From NCBI GenBank assembly GCA_936432065.2, contig OW386291.2:109433823-109497822 (forward strand): a DNA stretch of 64,000 bases. Direction: 5' to 3'. A model generated the notes under the pieces. It was not told the origin of the DNA. It saw nothing but the letters and a program-made list of their open reading frames with translations, and searched no databases. Below are positions 55,168 to 64,000 of this stretch, piece by piece (the first letter of the stretch is position 1; each line of letters begins with the position of its first letter). Both the position numbers and the translations under genes were made by a program. The stretch comes from Rutpela maculata. Its lineage: Eukaryota; Arthropoda; Insecta; Coleoptera; Cerambycidae.

Positions 55168-56605
55168 TAGGGTGTAATTAGTTTCATGTCATTAAAAAAA
55201 CTGGTAATGGGGACCGACTAGACAAACAAAAAACCTTTATGACTTTTTCCCCTGGGGCACTTTGAAAAAAACTGACCTAGGTCAACAATTTGAATATTAG
55301 GGTAGGAAACTTTTGAGAACCACTGCCTTTCTGGGTCAATGGACGTGTAGTTCTCGTCGGCACGCGGCGGCCCGCGGTTTCAAAGCAAAGAAGGGCGGCA
55401 CCTTTGATGACTGCCTCAACGGAACCAATTATAAAAATTTAAATAATTCGTTATCTCTTTTTGCGCGTAGAGATTTAAAAACAGCATTTCTTTACATGTG
55501 TTTTTTTTTAATTTAGAACAAAATATTAGAGCTTTTATTGTTGTTTATAATTTTTCAGATTTAAATGTGACTTATTAACATTTGTAACCTAAATGAGTGT
55601 TCTGGATTAAAAGCTTAAAAAATGAGAAATTATTGCATGCCATTAGGAAATAAAGAGTTAGACCTTTGAAATACGATAACAGAAAACAATTATGTGTATT
55701 TTAAGTTAGGAAAAAATCTGATTTATTTAACGAATTTCCGATCAGGTATCGAAAATTAAAATATTCGATAAATCTAGAACTTACCACATTATTGATGATT
55801 AACACAAATTGTTCGAAATGGCTTCCGTCTGCATCAATACACTTTTCGGCACGTCGAACTAAGGACATACGCACGCCGTTCAACACATTTGGTAAATTAG
55901 TATCATTTTTTATGGTTTCTATGCACATTAAAATACCACACTAAATTATCAACTAACGTTTTCAATAAAGAAAATAAAAATAAAAACTTGATCCAAAATC
56001 CAAAAAGCAACACAAAAAGAACGAACAAGTAGTGTCTGTATGTAAGCAAGAACTTAACGACTTGAACGGTAAGTCAATAAAATAAGTCTTAACTGTAAAT
56101 ACGTGGCCCAAAATTCAAAAAGAACAAAAGCAACATACAAAAACAACGAACGGGTTCGACGTCTGTACTTAACGAAGTGCCCACAGAAACTAAAATATTG
56201 CACAAGGGAGAGTATAGTTTTCTTCATATCTACTAAGCACTCAGAAAACGCCGACGTCTTTCACCTTTACCGCATCGCTAAAGACCTTACCTTACCTACT
56301 TTTAAAAAACCATAAAAAAGTGTGATTATCAACTTGTGTCCTCGCCGATGCGCGGTCTCTAACAAAAGAGCGCGATACTTTGAGAGAGGCGTATTAGCGT
56401 ATTTGATGGTTAGAGGCGCCGATAAAAGCCTATCCCAGCATTCCAGCAGTTCTCAAACAGTATTATTGAAAATTTTCGAAATTTTTGTTTATTTTTTTCT
56501 CTAAAACTATGGGTTTTAGACCCCATGTTATATAAGGTTTTTTTGTTCGTTTAGTCGTTCCCCACCACCAGTTTTTTTTAATGACATGAAACTGATTACA
56601 CCCTG
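55168..56605 (-). mobile_element. Decayed mariner-type transposon
   Basis: Ends (T/C)AGGGTGTAAT(T/C)AGTTTC, inverted at both sides and extending ~80 bp, each next to TA (55166-55167, 56606-56607), the mariner target duplication. A further matched block (TTTTGAGAAC.ACTGC / GCAGTTCTCAAA) lies farther inside. 1.44 kb. Confidence 0.7.
55701..55928 (-). pseudogene. Mariner-type transposase, C-terminal end
   Basis: VRMSLVRRAEKCIDADGSHFEQ is the characteristic last block of mariner-superfamily transposases. Nothing of the catalytic core is recognisable, so the copy is internally deleted. Confidence 0.55.
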
Positions 56606-56607
56606 TA

Positions 56608-57617
56608 TTTTTTCTACGATCACTCAACAGGAAGTGGTAGATAAAGCCGAAAATAATAATGTGACAAATTTCGAGCTTTTTAGGGAAAAATGCGAAGACG
56701 CACATTGTACCAATCATAACTTCTTTATTTTTTGAGCAGAAGAAATAATAAATTGACTTTTAGCTTATTCGATAGTCTTTAATTTGGTTTCTTAACATTT
56801 TTGGTGCAAGTGTCATAGTTTCTGAGATATCTAACTTTTAAAGAATATTTTGACATCATTTTTAAACCTCCATCTCCAAAAAAAAAAAAAGTTACGGAGA
56901 TTTTAAAAACAGCAAATTGTTCCTCGATTTATGAATTTTTCCTTGGAGATTTTTGTTTTTAGCTAGGAGTAATACTTTTCATTTTATTCGACAAAAATCG
57001 TGTTGAGGCGCCCGCATTCGAAATCTGCAAAGAAGGCGAAACACGAAATCTTTAAACATTCAGATCTTTTTTAATATATGAGTTGAAGGGTTATGGAATA
57101 AGGGAGAATTGCATTAGATGCATGATGGCACCGGCGAAATCGAAAAAATTCGAACCTACAGGAGCGTAAGAAAAGCGTCATTTTTTGACTTTCGGCGAAA
57201 TCGATGACCTTACTTATTATGACAGATTGAACTGAGATGGCACACGCGATGTTTTTGAACTTTAAATAGTCTTTTGTGATTGCTCTACAAAAATTGCTGA
57301 GTAATAAATATGAACTCTTGTGATTGGTCCTAACCTATTGAGTAATGAATTATTATCCACGCCCGTGAGTAATGAGCCCTATTACTTGATAATAGCCGTT
57401 GAAAAAAAATCATTATTTATTTTCGCGCGTCTCCTGTCACGTGATATATGGCATGAAACTGCCCCTCAATATGACAATTTGTGACATTGTTTATGAACCT
57501 TATCCGCTTTAAATGCGTCTTTCTCACAGTATAAATGGATTTCTAATGAAAGTCGCCAAAGTTTAACTCGAAAACATTTAGAACAAGTATTACTAATATA
57601 CTTTTACTCCTATGAGT
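56608..57617. other. Non-coding stretch
   Basis: AT-rich, with an A-run at 56879. No gene or clear repeat. Confidence 0.4.
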
Positions 57618-57631
57618 AAACCAAGTAGTTA

Positions 57632-57964
57632 GGTGAGAAGTCAGGAGGTATTAAACCAGACCAAGGCTAGATCACCGAAGTGCAGCAACATCGCGCGCGG
57701 TGAGGACTTGGATGGGTGACCGATGGTGGTTAGACCATCTAAGGGGCACCGCGCAGCGATCAGTTGCTAGCAATGCTAGTAAGAACACCTTACAGGCAAT
57801 ACAGGGTGAGCACAATAAGCCCTCGAGGCTGCAGTGCCCTCGGAGTAGTATACAGACGAGCCCGGGAAGGAGGGGGCTTTAGTCAGTAAGAGTCTGACAC
57901 TTCCAATATACCATTGATTGATTGGAGCCCATGAGGGGTTACCCCCTCCTCTTAAAAAAAAAAA
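57632..57964 (+). mobile_element. 5S-derived SINE with poly(A) tail
   Basis: Head with 5S rRNA similarity (TAGATCACCGAAGTGCAGCA, then GGACTTGGATGGGTGACCG, the 5S C box), a body with two hairpin-prone parts, an ATTGATTGATTGG stretch near the end and a poly(A) tail. AAACCAAGTAGTTA flanks both sides (57618-57631, 57965-57978), a 14-bp target duplication of the kind made by LINE machinery. It could also be the 3' end of a LINE that carries a 5S-like segment. Confidence 0.72.
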
Positions 57965-58069
57965 AAACCAAGTAGTTAAAAGTGTTGTAGATTGTTCAAG
58001 GGGTAGGTCGGCTCTTTCAGCCCTACTTCACATCGACCTGAAAAGATCTTTTGTGACTTACCCTAGCTG

Positions 58070-58525
58070 TTGCCCAGGACTCCCAAGCTTTTTATAAAGG
58101 TGGGGGCTAATTTTCCTATGTCTTCAGGCGTTAGTTCCACCTTTTCTAGGTACTTTAGCCTAGTGCGGACTTGCATCTTGCATTCGCAAAGAATATGTTC
58201 CGCAGTTTCTATTGCAGTATCGCAGTATCTGCACGTTGTCTGCCTTGTCCATATTCTTAAGATGGTATCTTAAGGGGCAGTGGTCTGTTAAAAGGACCGT
58301 CATCAGCTTTAAGTCGGTCTTTTCGAATTCGAGAAGCCTTGTGGCATTCTTTGACGAATAAGTGATGAAATTTTTCGCTTGTCTTTGGCCCGGAGTATTC
58401 CTCCAGTAGGACTCTTCTGTTCCTTTTTCCATTTTAGGACCTCCTCTGTTATGTGTCCCTTAGATAAGCCACAAAACGGTTCGGGCCCAAAAAATGCAGT
58501 TAAAAGTGTTACTTCCGCCAATGTT
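58070..58525 (-). pseudogene. RNase H / C-terminal part of an I-type retrotransposon ORF2
   Basis: Two overlapping frames. 58521-58309: FFGPEPFCGLSKGHITEEV. 58432-58160: YWRNTPGQRQAKNFI, LLTDHCPLRYHLKNMDKADN. Together they resemble the end of the RNase H domain and the following C-terminal region of I/R1-type non-LTR proteins; one frameshift lies at about 58400. The SINE is inserted in its 3' side. Confidence 0.55.
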
Positions 58526-58604
58526 TCCAGCCAACATAGAGAAAGTGTTTATAACAATTTAATCATATTAATTCTGTTGTCACGGAATTAGTGCTGAAAA
58601 AACC

Positions 58605-58970
58605 ATGGATGAAAATTTTTACTCGATTACACGTCACTTAGAACCAATCGTGGTTTTGACGCATTTATCGTTACGATCCGAGCTCTACATTGCTCGGTGC
58701 CAAATGGAGATTCTGAATTTAAACGTCCGAGGTAGAATCTGTAGAATGCTTTATCCATGGGATGGCTCGGAGTGCCGTGTCTTATACAAATCAGTTCATT
58801 CAAATACGAACATAGATGCAATATGTCTAGTTGACTTTCGTCCACTGGCTGGAGCCGATCCGAGATACGAAGAATTCAGACGCGAAGCATCAATTGGTAT
58901 GATTTCTCCATATATGAGCTATTCAGAATGTTCGCATTATAATGTACCAAGCTGTATATTATATTATTAG
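58605..58970 (+). CDS. Open frame of 121 codons, unrecognised
   Basis: Starts at ATG (MDENFYSITRHLEPIVVL). Its GC content is above that of its neighbours, and it has a continuous frame with RMLYPWDGSECRVL and FRPLAGADPRYEEFRREAS. No domain recognised; no splice or promoter signal seen. It may be a fragment of a transposon gene. Confidence 0.25.
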   Translation: MDENFYSITRHLEPIVVLTHLSLRSELYIARCQMEILNLNVRGRICRMLYPWDGSECRVLYKSVHSNTNIDAICLVDFRPLAGADPRYEEFRREASIGMISPYMSYSECSHYNVPSCILYY

Positions 58971-59429
58971 ACCTTGCTGTAAGTGTGGTAAATTTCAACT
59001 CTCAAATTCATCTAGAAATGGCTTAGAATTCTGGAATTCTGTGAAACTAATTTTTCCGTCCGTCCGTTCATTTGAAATTAAAATTTTTACTTCGCACTCG
59101 GTGGGCTTTCAACTATCATTTTCATATAGTGATAAATGGTGTACTGGATCAACTTCTTAACCAGATCAAAAAATTTTATTTACACAACAAAAATAATATT
59201 TATTTCAAATTTCAACATTGAGGTGCTTACTTTATATGGCCTAGTGTTTGGCGAAACTCTTAATCCCTTGAGAAACAAATCTCAGAAAATCGCTTCTTAA
59301 TGGGTAGTACAGTCGGTAGGTAAATTCTTAGTCCGAATATGTGCGGGAGTTTTGAAACTTTGGGAATTTGTAGATTTCGATGCATTGAATAAAATAAGAA
59401 AAAATGCAAAATGTGATCTCATCCGCCGG
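58971..59429. other. Non-coding stretch
   Basis: No gene recognised. It borders the left arm of the element below. Confidence 0.4.
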
Positions 59430-59879
59430 CGCTGCCATATTGAAAAAATGGCGCACAAAAACAGTTTCTTTGAAATATCTCGCTTCGGGTGCCTCATACG
59501 GCCTAAAATTCTCTTATGAAAATCAAAGCATTCAATTTTCTAAAAAAATATGTCCTATATATTTTTTCTTTAAACTGAACAGTTTCGGTGCAGCAGTCGA
59601 TCGAAGTCAAGCATTCTTGACAAAATTATGATATTTTGCAATTTCTCGATTTAGTGCGACTTTTACGGAGTATTTTTGTGTTGAGACAAAATTTGTTTTC
59701 ATTCCTGAAAATCCTCAAATATAGTTGATTTTAATTGTCTGCCACGCATAGCTCAATGTTCAATACTCGTTTCCACACCACCTTGAGGTAGAGTATATGG
59801 CGCGGTTTTTTTACGTGGTTCTCTCCTATAGGCCTAATCCACGGCTAGCCTGTTTCTTGAGTTGTTTTAGGGGCTTGAT

Positions 59880-60640
59880 GTCGAAGGTCCAGGTTCGTTG
59901 TAGTCTTTAACAATAATTTCTTCGGAAATTGATTCCGTTGCGCTGTCCACTGATTCTACGTATTGATTGCTCTCCATGTTTGCGAAAAATGTTTCGACTG
60001 GAAAGTCGACTTCCTCGTCGTTATGAAGCTTGTCGACTGATGCTGGTGCATTGTCGCAGCTTTGTCCGTTACAAAATTTGCAAATTACAGAACATTTTAA
60101 CCCTGCCTTTCTACAACCACATGTTGCACTGCGCCCTTTCTTGCATTTACAGGAAAAAAATTAAGTAGCTTTTCAGAAGCATGACCTTTCAGTATTGTTA
60201 CTGGTGTAAGCCCAGCTCTGCTCTGTTTCCAGCCCCATTCTTCAACATTTTTACAAATCCCCTGCCACTCCTGGACTTGATAATATGTTCTAAATGAATG
60301 CTGCACTACCGCTGCAGCTGTAGGTGGTAGAGACGCGGTTGAACTGGCTTTTTATGAGCGATCTTACGAAACATTGGTAACGATAGGCGTCCAGAGAGAT
60401 ATTATCTCCATGTGTGGCTTCATACAGTGCCAGAATAAAGCGTTTTCCAACATCAGCGATAGAGTCCGGTTCAGCATTACTATCTTGAAAACGTTGAATG
60501 CTGTCCTGTAAATTCTGATGCTTTTGTAGGATGCTCAGGAACTATAATTTGCCCTGATTAAAAAGTGCACAAGTTGTGTCACACCTGCTAAAAGCGTGAA
60601 GAAATAGAATATTATCAGTGATGATTTTACCGATCGACAA
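59880..60640 (-). pseudogene. CXC-domain transposon gene, C-terminal part
   Basis: Right to left: YYQVQEWQGICKNVEEWGW (60280-60220), a one-base shift near 60150, then the cysteine-rich domain CKCKKGRSATCGCRKAGLKC with ICKFCNG, followed by an acidic tail to about 59890. It belongs to the same family as 46740-48155. It lies inside the long-inverted-repeat element, which suggests that the family's genes are this element type's transposase. Confidence 0.6.
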
Positions 60641-60656
60641 ACTATGGGAAGAACCA

Positions 60657-62123
60657 GAGCTGGGCAAATACTTTGAAAAAGTATTTAAATATTAAATACT
60701 AAATACTTTCAGAAAATTGAAAGTATTTAAATATTAAGTATTTTCAAAAGATAAAAGTATTTAATTAATGAATAACAAAAGTAATTAAATAGTTTAAACT
60801 TAGTATTTAAATACTTTCTGAATATTTAAATACTTTGATAACACTGAAATATTTTGAAGCATAGTTAAGTGTATAAAAATAGCCTTTAATGGCTAAACTT
60901 CGCCAAATTGTATTTTTATATTATATATTAATAAAGACTTACTATTAGCATTATCATTATTATTATTATATTAAATACTATTTGACTATTTGAGGTCTGA
61001 TGACCCAAAGGATAGAAAAATAAATGCCTAATATTACAGTTAAAATTAATCCTTGAAGAGCTAGGTGTCAAAATTTTAGGTTTCATGACTTTCATGAACT
61101 TCTACAAAACTATTTTAATACCTCTTTACTTAATCAGTTCTAGTTGGGTATTGGACTTTTACTTATCCGTAGGAGCTAGACCTTTGCGTCTTCTGCAAAT
61201 ACCCAAATAAAGCACAGAGACTATGGCACTAGTTCAACTGTTCTCTGTGACAATCACAAAACATATACATGCAGAGTGACAGGGAAACATGCGTTTATTT
61301 TCGGTTTATTATAAATATTTAAAAAATCACAAATGGTATAATCCTTAAAATAGTTTCAAATACTCCCCATTGCTCTAAGGAATACAACCATATACAGTTT
61401 TTATCATAAACTTTGTGTATAGTTAAATGCCATACTTTAATAATGAAATTAGGAACTATTTTCATTGACAAACTACGATATTCAAGTACAACAGAAATTT
61501 ACAATAAAAAAATATATAGTTGTATTCGTTAGAACAATAGCAATTATTTAAAACAGTTTTAAAGATTATAGTATATTTGGTTATTTAATTATTTATAATA
61601 AACAAAAAATAAACGCATATTTCCCTCTCACTCTGCAAAAGCCTAACTTTAACAGTTAACACTTACTGTCTATGTCTGCTCTCAACCAACTTTCTGGGAA
61701 TTAAGACGTGAATGACTGAAGACTGAATGATGCAATGTGTTTATTAACTACATAGTATGGTACATGTCTTGATTCTTGACGAGTGTCTGCCTGTCTCCCT
61801 GGTGTATTTCATTATATTTGTTATATTTATTTAAATACTTTTAAGATTCAAATACTTTTGAAAGTATTTAAATACTGTCAGAAAAGGATTTAAATACTTT
61901 TTTAGAAGTATTTAAATACTTCTCAGTTATTTAAATAGTTTAAGTATTTATAAATACTTTAGGATCATTTTCACAAATACTAAGTAGTAAATATTTCAGA
62001 TAAAGTATTTGCAAGTACAAATACAAATACTTGCTGCAAGAAGTATTTAAATACTCGGTATTTAAATACTTTCTAGTATTTAAATACTTATGAAGTATTT
62101 GTAAGTACATATTTGCCCAGATC
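60657..62123. mobile_element. Nested transposon with AAGTATTTAAATACT arrays and 12-bp flanking repeat
   Basis: Ends GAGCTGGGCAAATA and, inverted, GATCTGGGCAAATA. The first ~190 and last ~290 bases are packed with AGTATTTAAATACT-like palindromic words. TGGGAAGAACCA is found on both sides (60645-60656, 62124-62135). The ~1 kb middle has no gene. CTGGGCAAATA ends with such arrays look like an hAT-type non-autonomous element, although hAT normally makes 8-bp duplications. Confidence 0.75.
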
Positions 62124-62570
62124 TGGGAAGAACCAAAAAAAAAACGCGCAATATACCCTACCTCAAGGTGGTGTGGAAACGAGTATTGAACATTGAGCTA
62201 TGCGTAGCAGACAAGTAAAATCAACTATACCTACTTGAGGATTTTCAGGTATGAAAACAAATTTTGTCTCAGCACAAAAATACTCCTGCATAAAAGTCGC
62301 ACTAAATCGGGAAATTGCAAAATATCATAATTTTGTCAAGAATGCTTGACTTCGATCGGCTGCTGCACCGAAACTATTCAGTTTAACGCAAAAATGTATA
62401 GGACATATTTTGTAAAAAATTTAATGCTCTTTTATACTCATAGGAAGATTTTTGCCGTATGAGGCACCTAAAGCGAGATATTTCAAAGAAACTGTTTTTG
62501 TGCGCCATTTTTTCAACATGGCGTTGGCTCTGGTTTTCCCAATACAGGTAATAAAGTTTAACGCAGGTAT

Positions 62571-62723
62571 AGGGGTCTACAGACGATCCAGCTGCTGGGA
62601 CCCGACATTGTCGGTACGCTTTGAAGATAACTGGAATTCCAGCGGACCAGTTCACTTTTACGAATGAGTTCAAAGCATGCCGACAAGGCTGGCTCCCTGC
62701 CGCTGGATCGTGTGCAGACCCCT
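62571..62723. mobile_element. 153-bp MITE
   Basis: AGGGGTCTACAGACGATCCAGC at the left and its inverse (with GTGTGCAGACCCCTT) at the right. Non-coding, GC-richer than its flanks. Confidence 0.6.
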
Positions 62724-62913
62724 TATAAACCCTAGTTTAGTGGCGGTCCTATCACAAAAACAAGTAGAATTAGAATTCTACGAAAAATAGACATACTAAC
62801 TACCTACCTCTTTATTTGTCACTAAAACTAATATTCATTCTTAGGTAGTCGTATTTGTACTTCGTGCATGATAAGCGTTCACTTTCGAAAGTAAATAGTG
62901 CTATTTTGAAAAT

Positions 62914-64000
62914 ATGCCACGAGATTGTGACTGTGTAAATACACCTAACAACTTTTGTTATATTTCTGGTGAAGTGACTTTTGCGCATCAAAAAAGTAAT
63001 TTTACTTCCAAAATTAAGAAGGCGTACCAGTTGTATTTTGGTTGTACAATTGGAGATGAAGACAAAAAATGGGCACCTCATATATGTTGCAGCAATTGTG
63101 CGAACAATCCTTGCAGTTGGCTAAGTGGAAGAGGACGTTCAATGGCTTTTGCTGTGCCCATGATCTGGCGAGAACCTACAGATCATATTACCGATTGTTA
63201 TTTTTGCATGATACCTTCTATTAGACAGAGTATTAACAAGAAAAAAAGGATGGTAATACAATACCCTAATTTACCATCTGCCATTCGCCCGGTTCTCCAT
63301 AGTGATGAACTACCTATACCTAATCCACCTCAAAAATACAGCCCTGATTCTGACGAAGAATCGGATGATAATGTAGATGACAACTTAGTCCAGCCATCAA
63401 CATCACAAGATCCCGATTTCTCTGCCGAAGTGTCCGATGGTGAACCACACAAAATTAATCAACGCGAATTAAGTGATCTTATAAGAGACTTTGATCTGTC
63501 CAGGGCAAAAGCGGAGCTTTTAGCATCTCGATTGCAACAATGGAATTTACTACAAGAGAATGTTAAAGTTTCCATGTATCGAAGTCGTTAAAAAGATCTT
63601 ACACCTTTTTTCAAAATGGAAAATGACTTGGTTGCCTGCAAGGGCATTGACGGTTTAATGAGTGCTTTACACATTCCCCATGATCCTAGTGACTGGAGAC
63701 TTTTTATTGACGCCTCGAAACTTAGTCTAAAAGCTGTGTTACTCCACAATGGCAATAAACTGCCATCAATTCCAATCGCCCATGCTGTCCACATGAAGGA
63801 AAATTACAGTAACATGAATGTATTGCTACAAACTATAGAATATAACAAGTATAAGTGGCAGATTTGTGCAGACTTAAAAGTGATAGCTTTCTTACTTGGT
63901 ATGCAGCAAGGGTATATCAAATATTGCTGTTTTCTTTGTGAGTGGGACAGTCGAGCGCGATTACATTACAAAAGAAAAATTTGGCCGCCAAAAGTGGGTT
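62914..64000 (+). pseudogene. Transposon-type zinc-binding protein gene, runs off the window
   Basis: ATG at 62914. The N-terminal part has paired cysteines: MPRDCDCVN, NNFCYISGE, YFGCTIGDEDKKWAPHICC, SNCANNPCSWL, FAVPMIWREPTDHITDCYFC. After an acidic linker (residues about 145-195) comes ELSDLIRDFDLSRAKAELLA. An in-frame TAA (63589-63591) follows MYRSR, and the same frame then stays open to the window end with VACKGIDGLMSALHI, DWRLFIDASKLSLKAVLL, VIAFLLGMQQGYIKYCCFLC and WDSRAR. This is a repeat-encoded family that I know from aphid and hydra genomes as an uncharacterised protein. One stop is the only lesion seen, so it is young or the stop is a sequencing error. Confidence 0.65.

Larger units (their letters stand above)
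59430..62526. mobile_element. Transposon with ~375-bp inverted arms
   Basis: Left arm 59430-59805, right arm about 62145-62526, matched along their length (GCCAT.TTGAAAAAATGGCGC at the outer end, TGCAGCAGTCGATCGAAGTC in the middle, TCCACACCACCTTGAGGTAG at the inner end). Inside are a minus-strand gene remnant and a second, nested transposon. Without the latter it is about 1.6 kb. Confidence 0.75.

Noticed and set aside
57700..57882. 60-codon frame in the SINE
   Set aside because: It reads through the 5S-like promoter boxes; not a protein.
58627..58845. Minus-strand frame opposite 58605-58970
   Set aside because: No family on either strand; the plus frame is longer and begins with ATG, so only that one is listed, with low confidence.

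Overview
This is an AT-rich animal genomic window, almost certainly from an insect and probably a beetle-like species with a large, transposon-swollen genome. The evidence is one host gene of the secreted insect double-stranded-RNA nuclease (dsRNase) type with eukaryotic splice sites, and insect-type transposable elements almost everywhere else. I see no bacterial operons, CRISPR array or intact tRNA gene.

Layout. 1-9315: two head-to-head copies of one insect endogenous retrovirus (errantivirus, Ty3/gypsy type). The left copy (minus strand) leaves the window. The right copy (plus strand) is complete, with identical LTRs, a tRNA-Ser-type primer site, gag, pol, a spliced but frameshifted env, and a polypurine tract. 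9413-9885: fragment of a non-LTR retrotransposon. 10094-10690 and 27950-28494: two dsRNase exons that join in phase across a 17.3 kb intron. That intron holds an internally deleted hAT-like transposon, long-inverted-repeat elements, a 5S rRNA fragment next to a retroposon 3' end, several non-LTR retrotransposon pieces, and copies of a MITE here called family A.

28572-34500: a Crypton-like tyrosine recombinase gene cut in two by a 4.7 kb insertion with an exact 8-bp target duplication. 34750-37934: an hAT element with a BED-finger transposase. 38552-42373: an element that contains a DD41D mariner-family transposon with ~300-bp inverted repeats. 42.4-54 kb: weak gene remnants, a Harbinger-like MITE, a transposon gene with a CXC domain, tandem and hairpin repeats. 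54213-54297: a likely signal-peptide exon whose intron phase fits the dsRNase gene structure.

55-64 kb: a decayed mariner, a 5S-headed SINE with a 14-bp target duplication, an RNase H remnant, a long-inverted-repeat element with a second CXC-type gene fragment and a nested transposon, and at the right edge a transposon-type gene with one in-frame stop that runs off the window.

How it fits together. The only evident host function is an extracellular or gut dsRNase that has been expanded by nested insertions. Several insertions can be ordered in time from interrupted copies and target duplications. The most unusual signal is a 20-22-bp stem-loop with a constant core and co-varying stems, repeated in the retrovirus leader and again inside the gag coding region.
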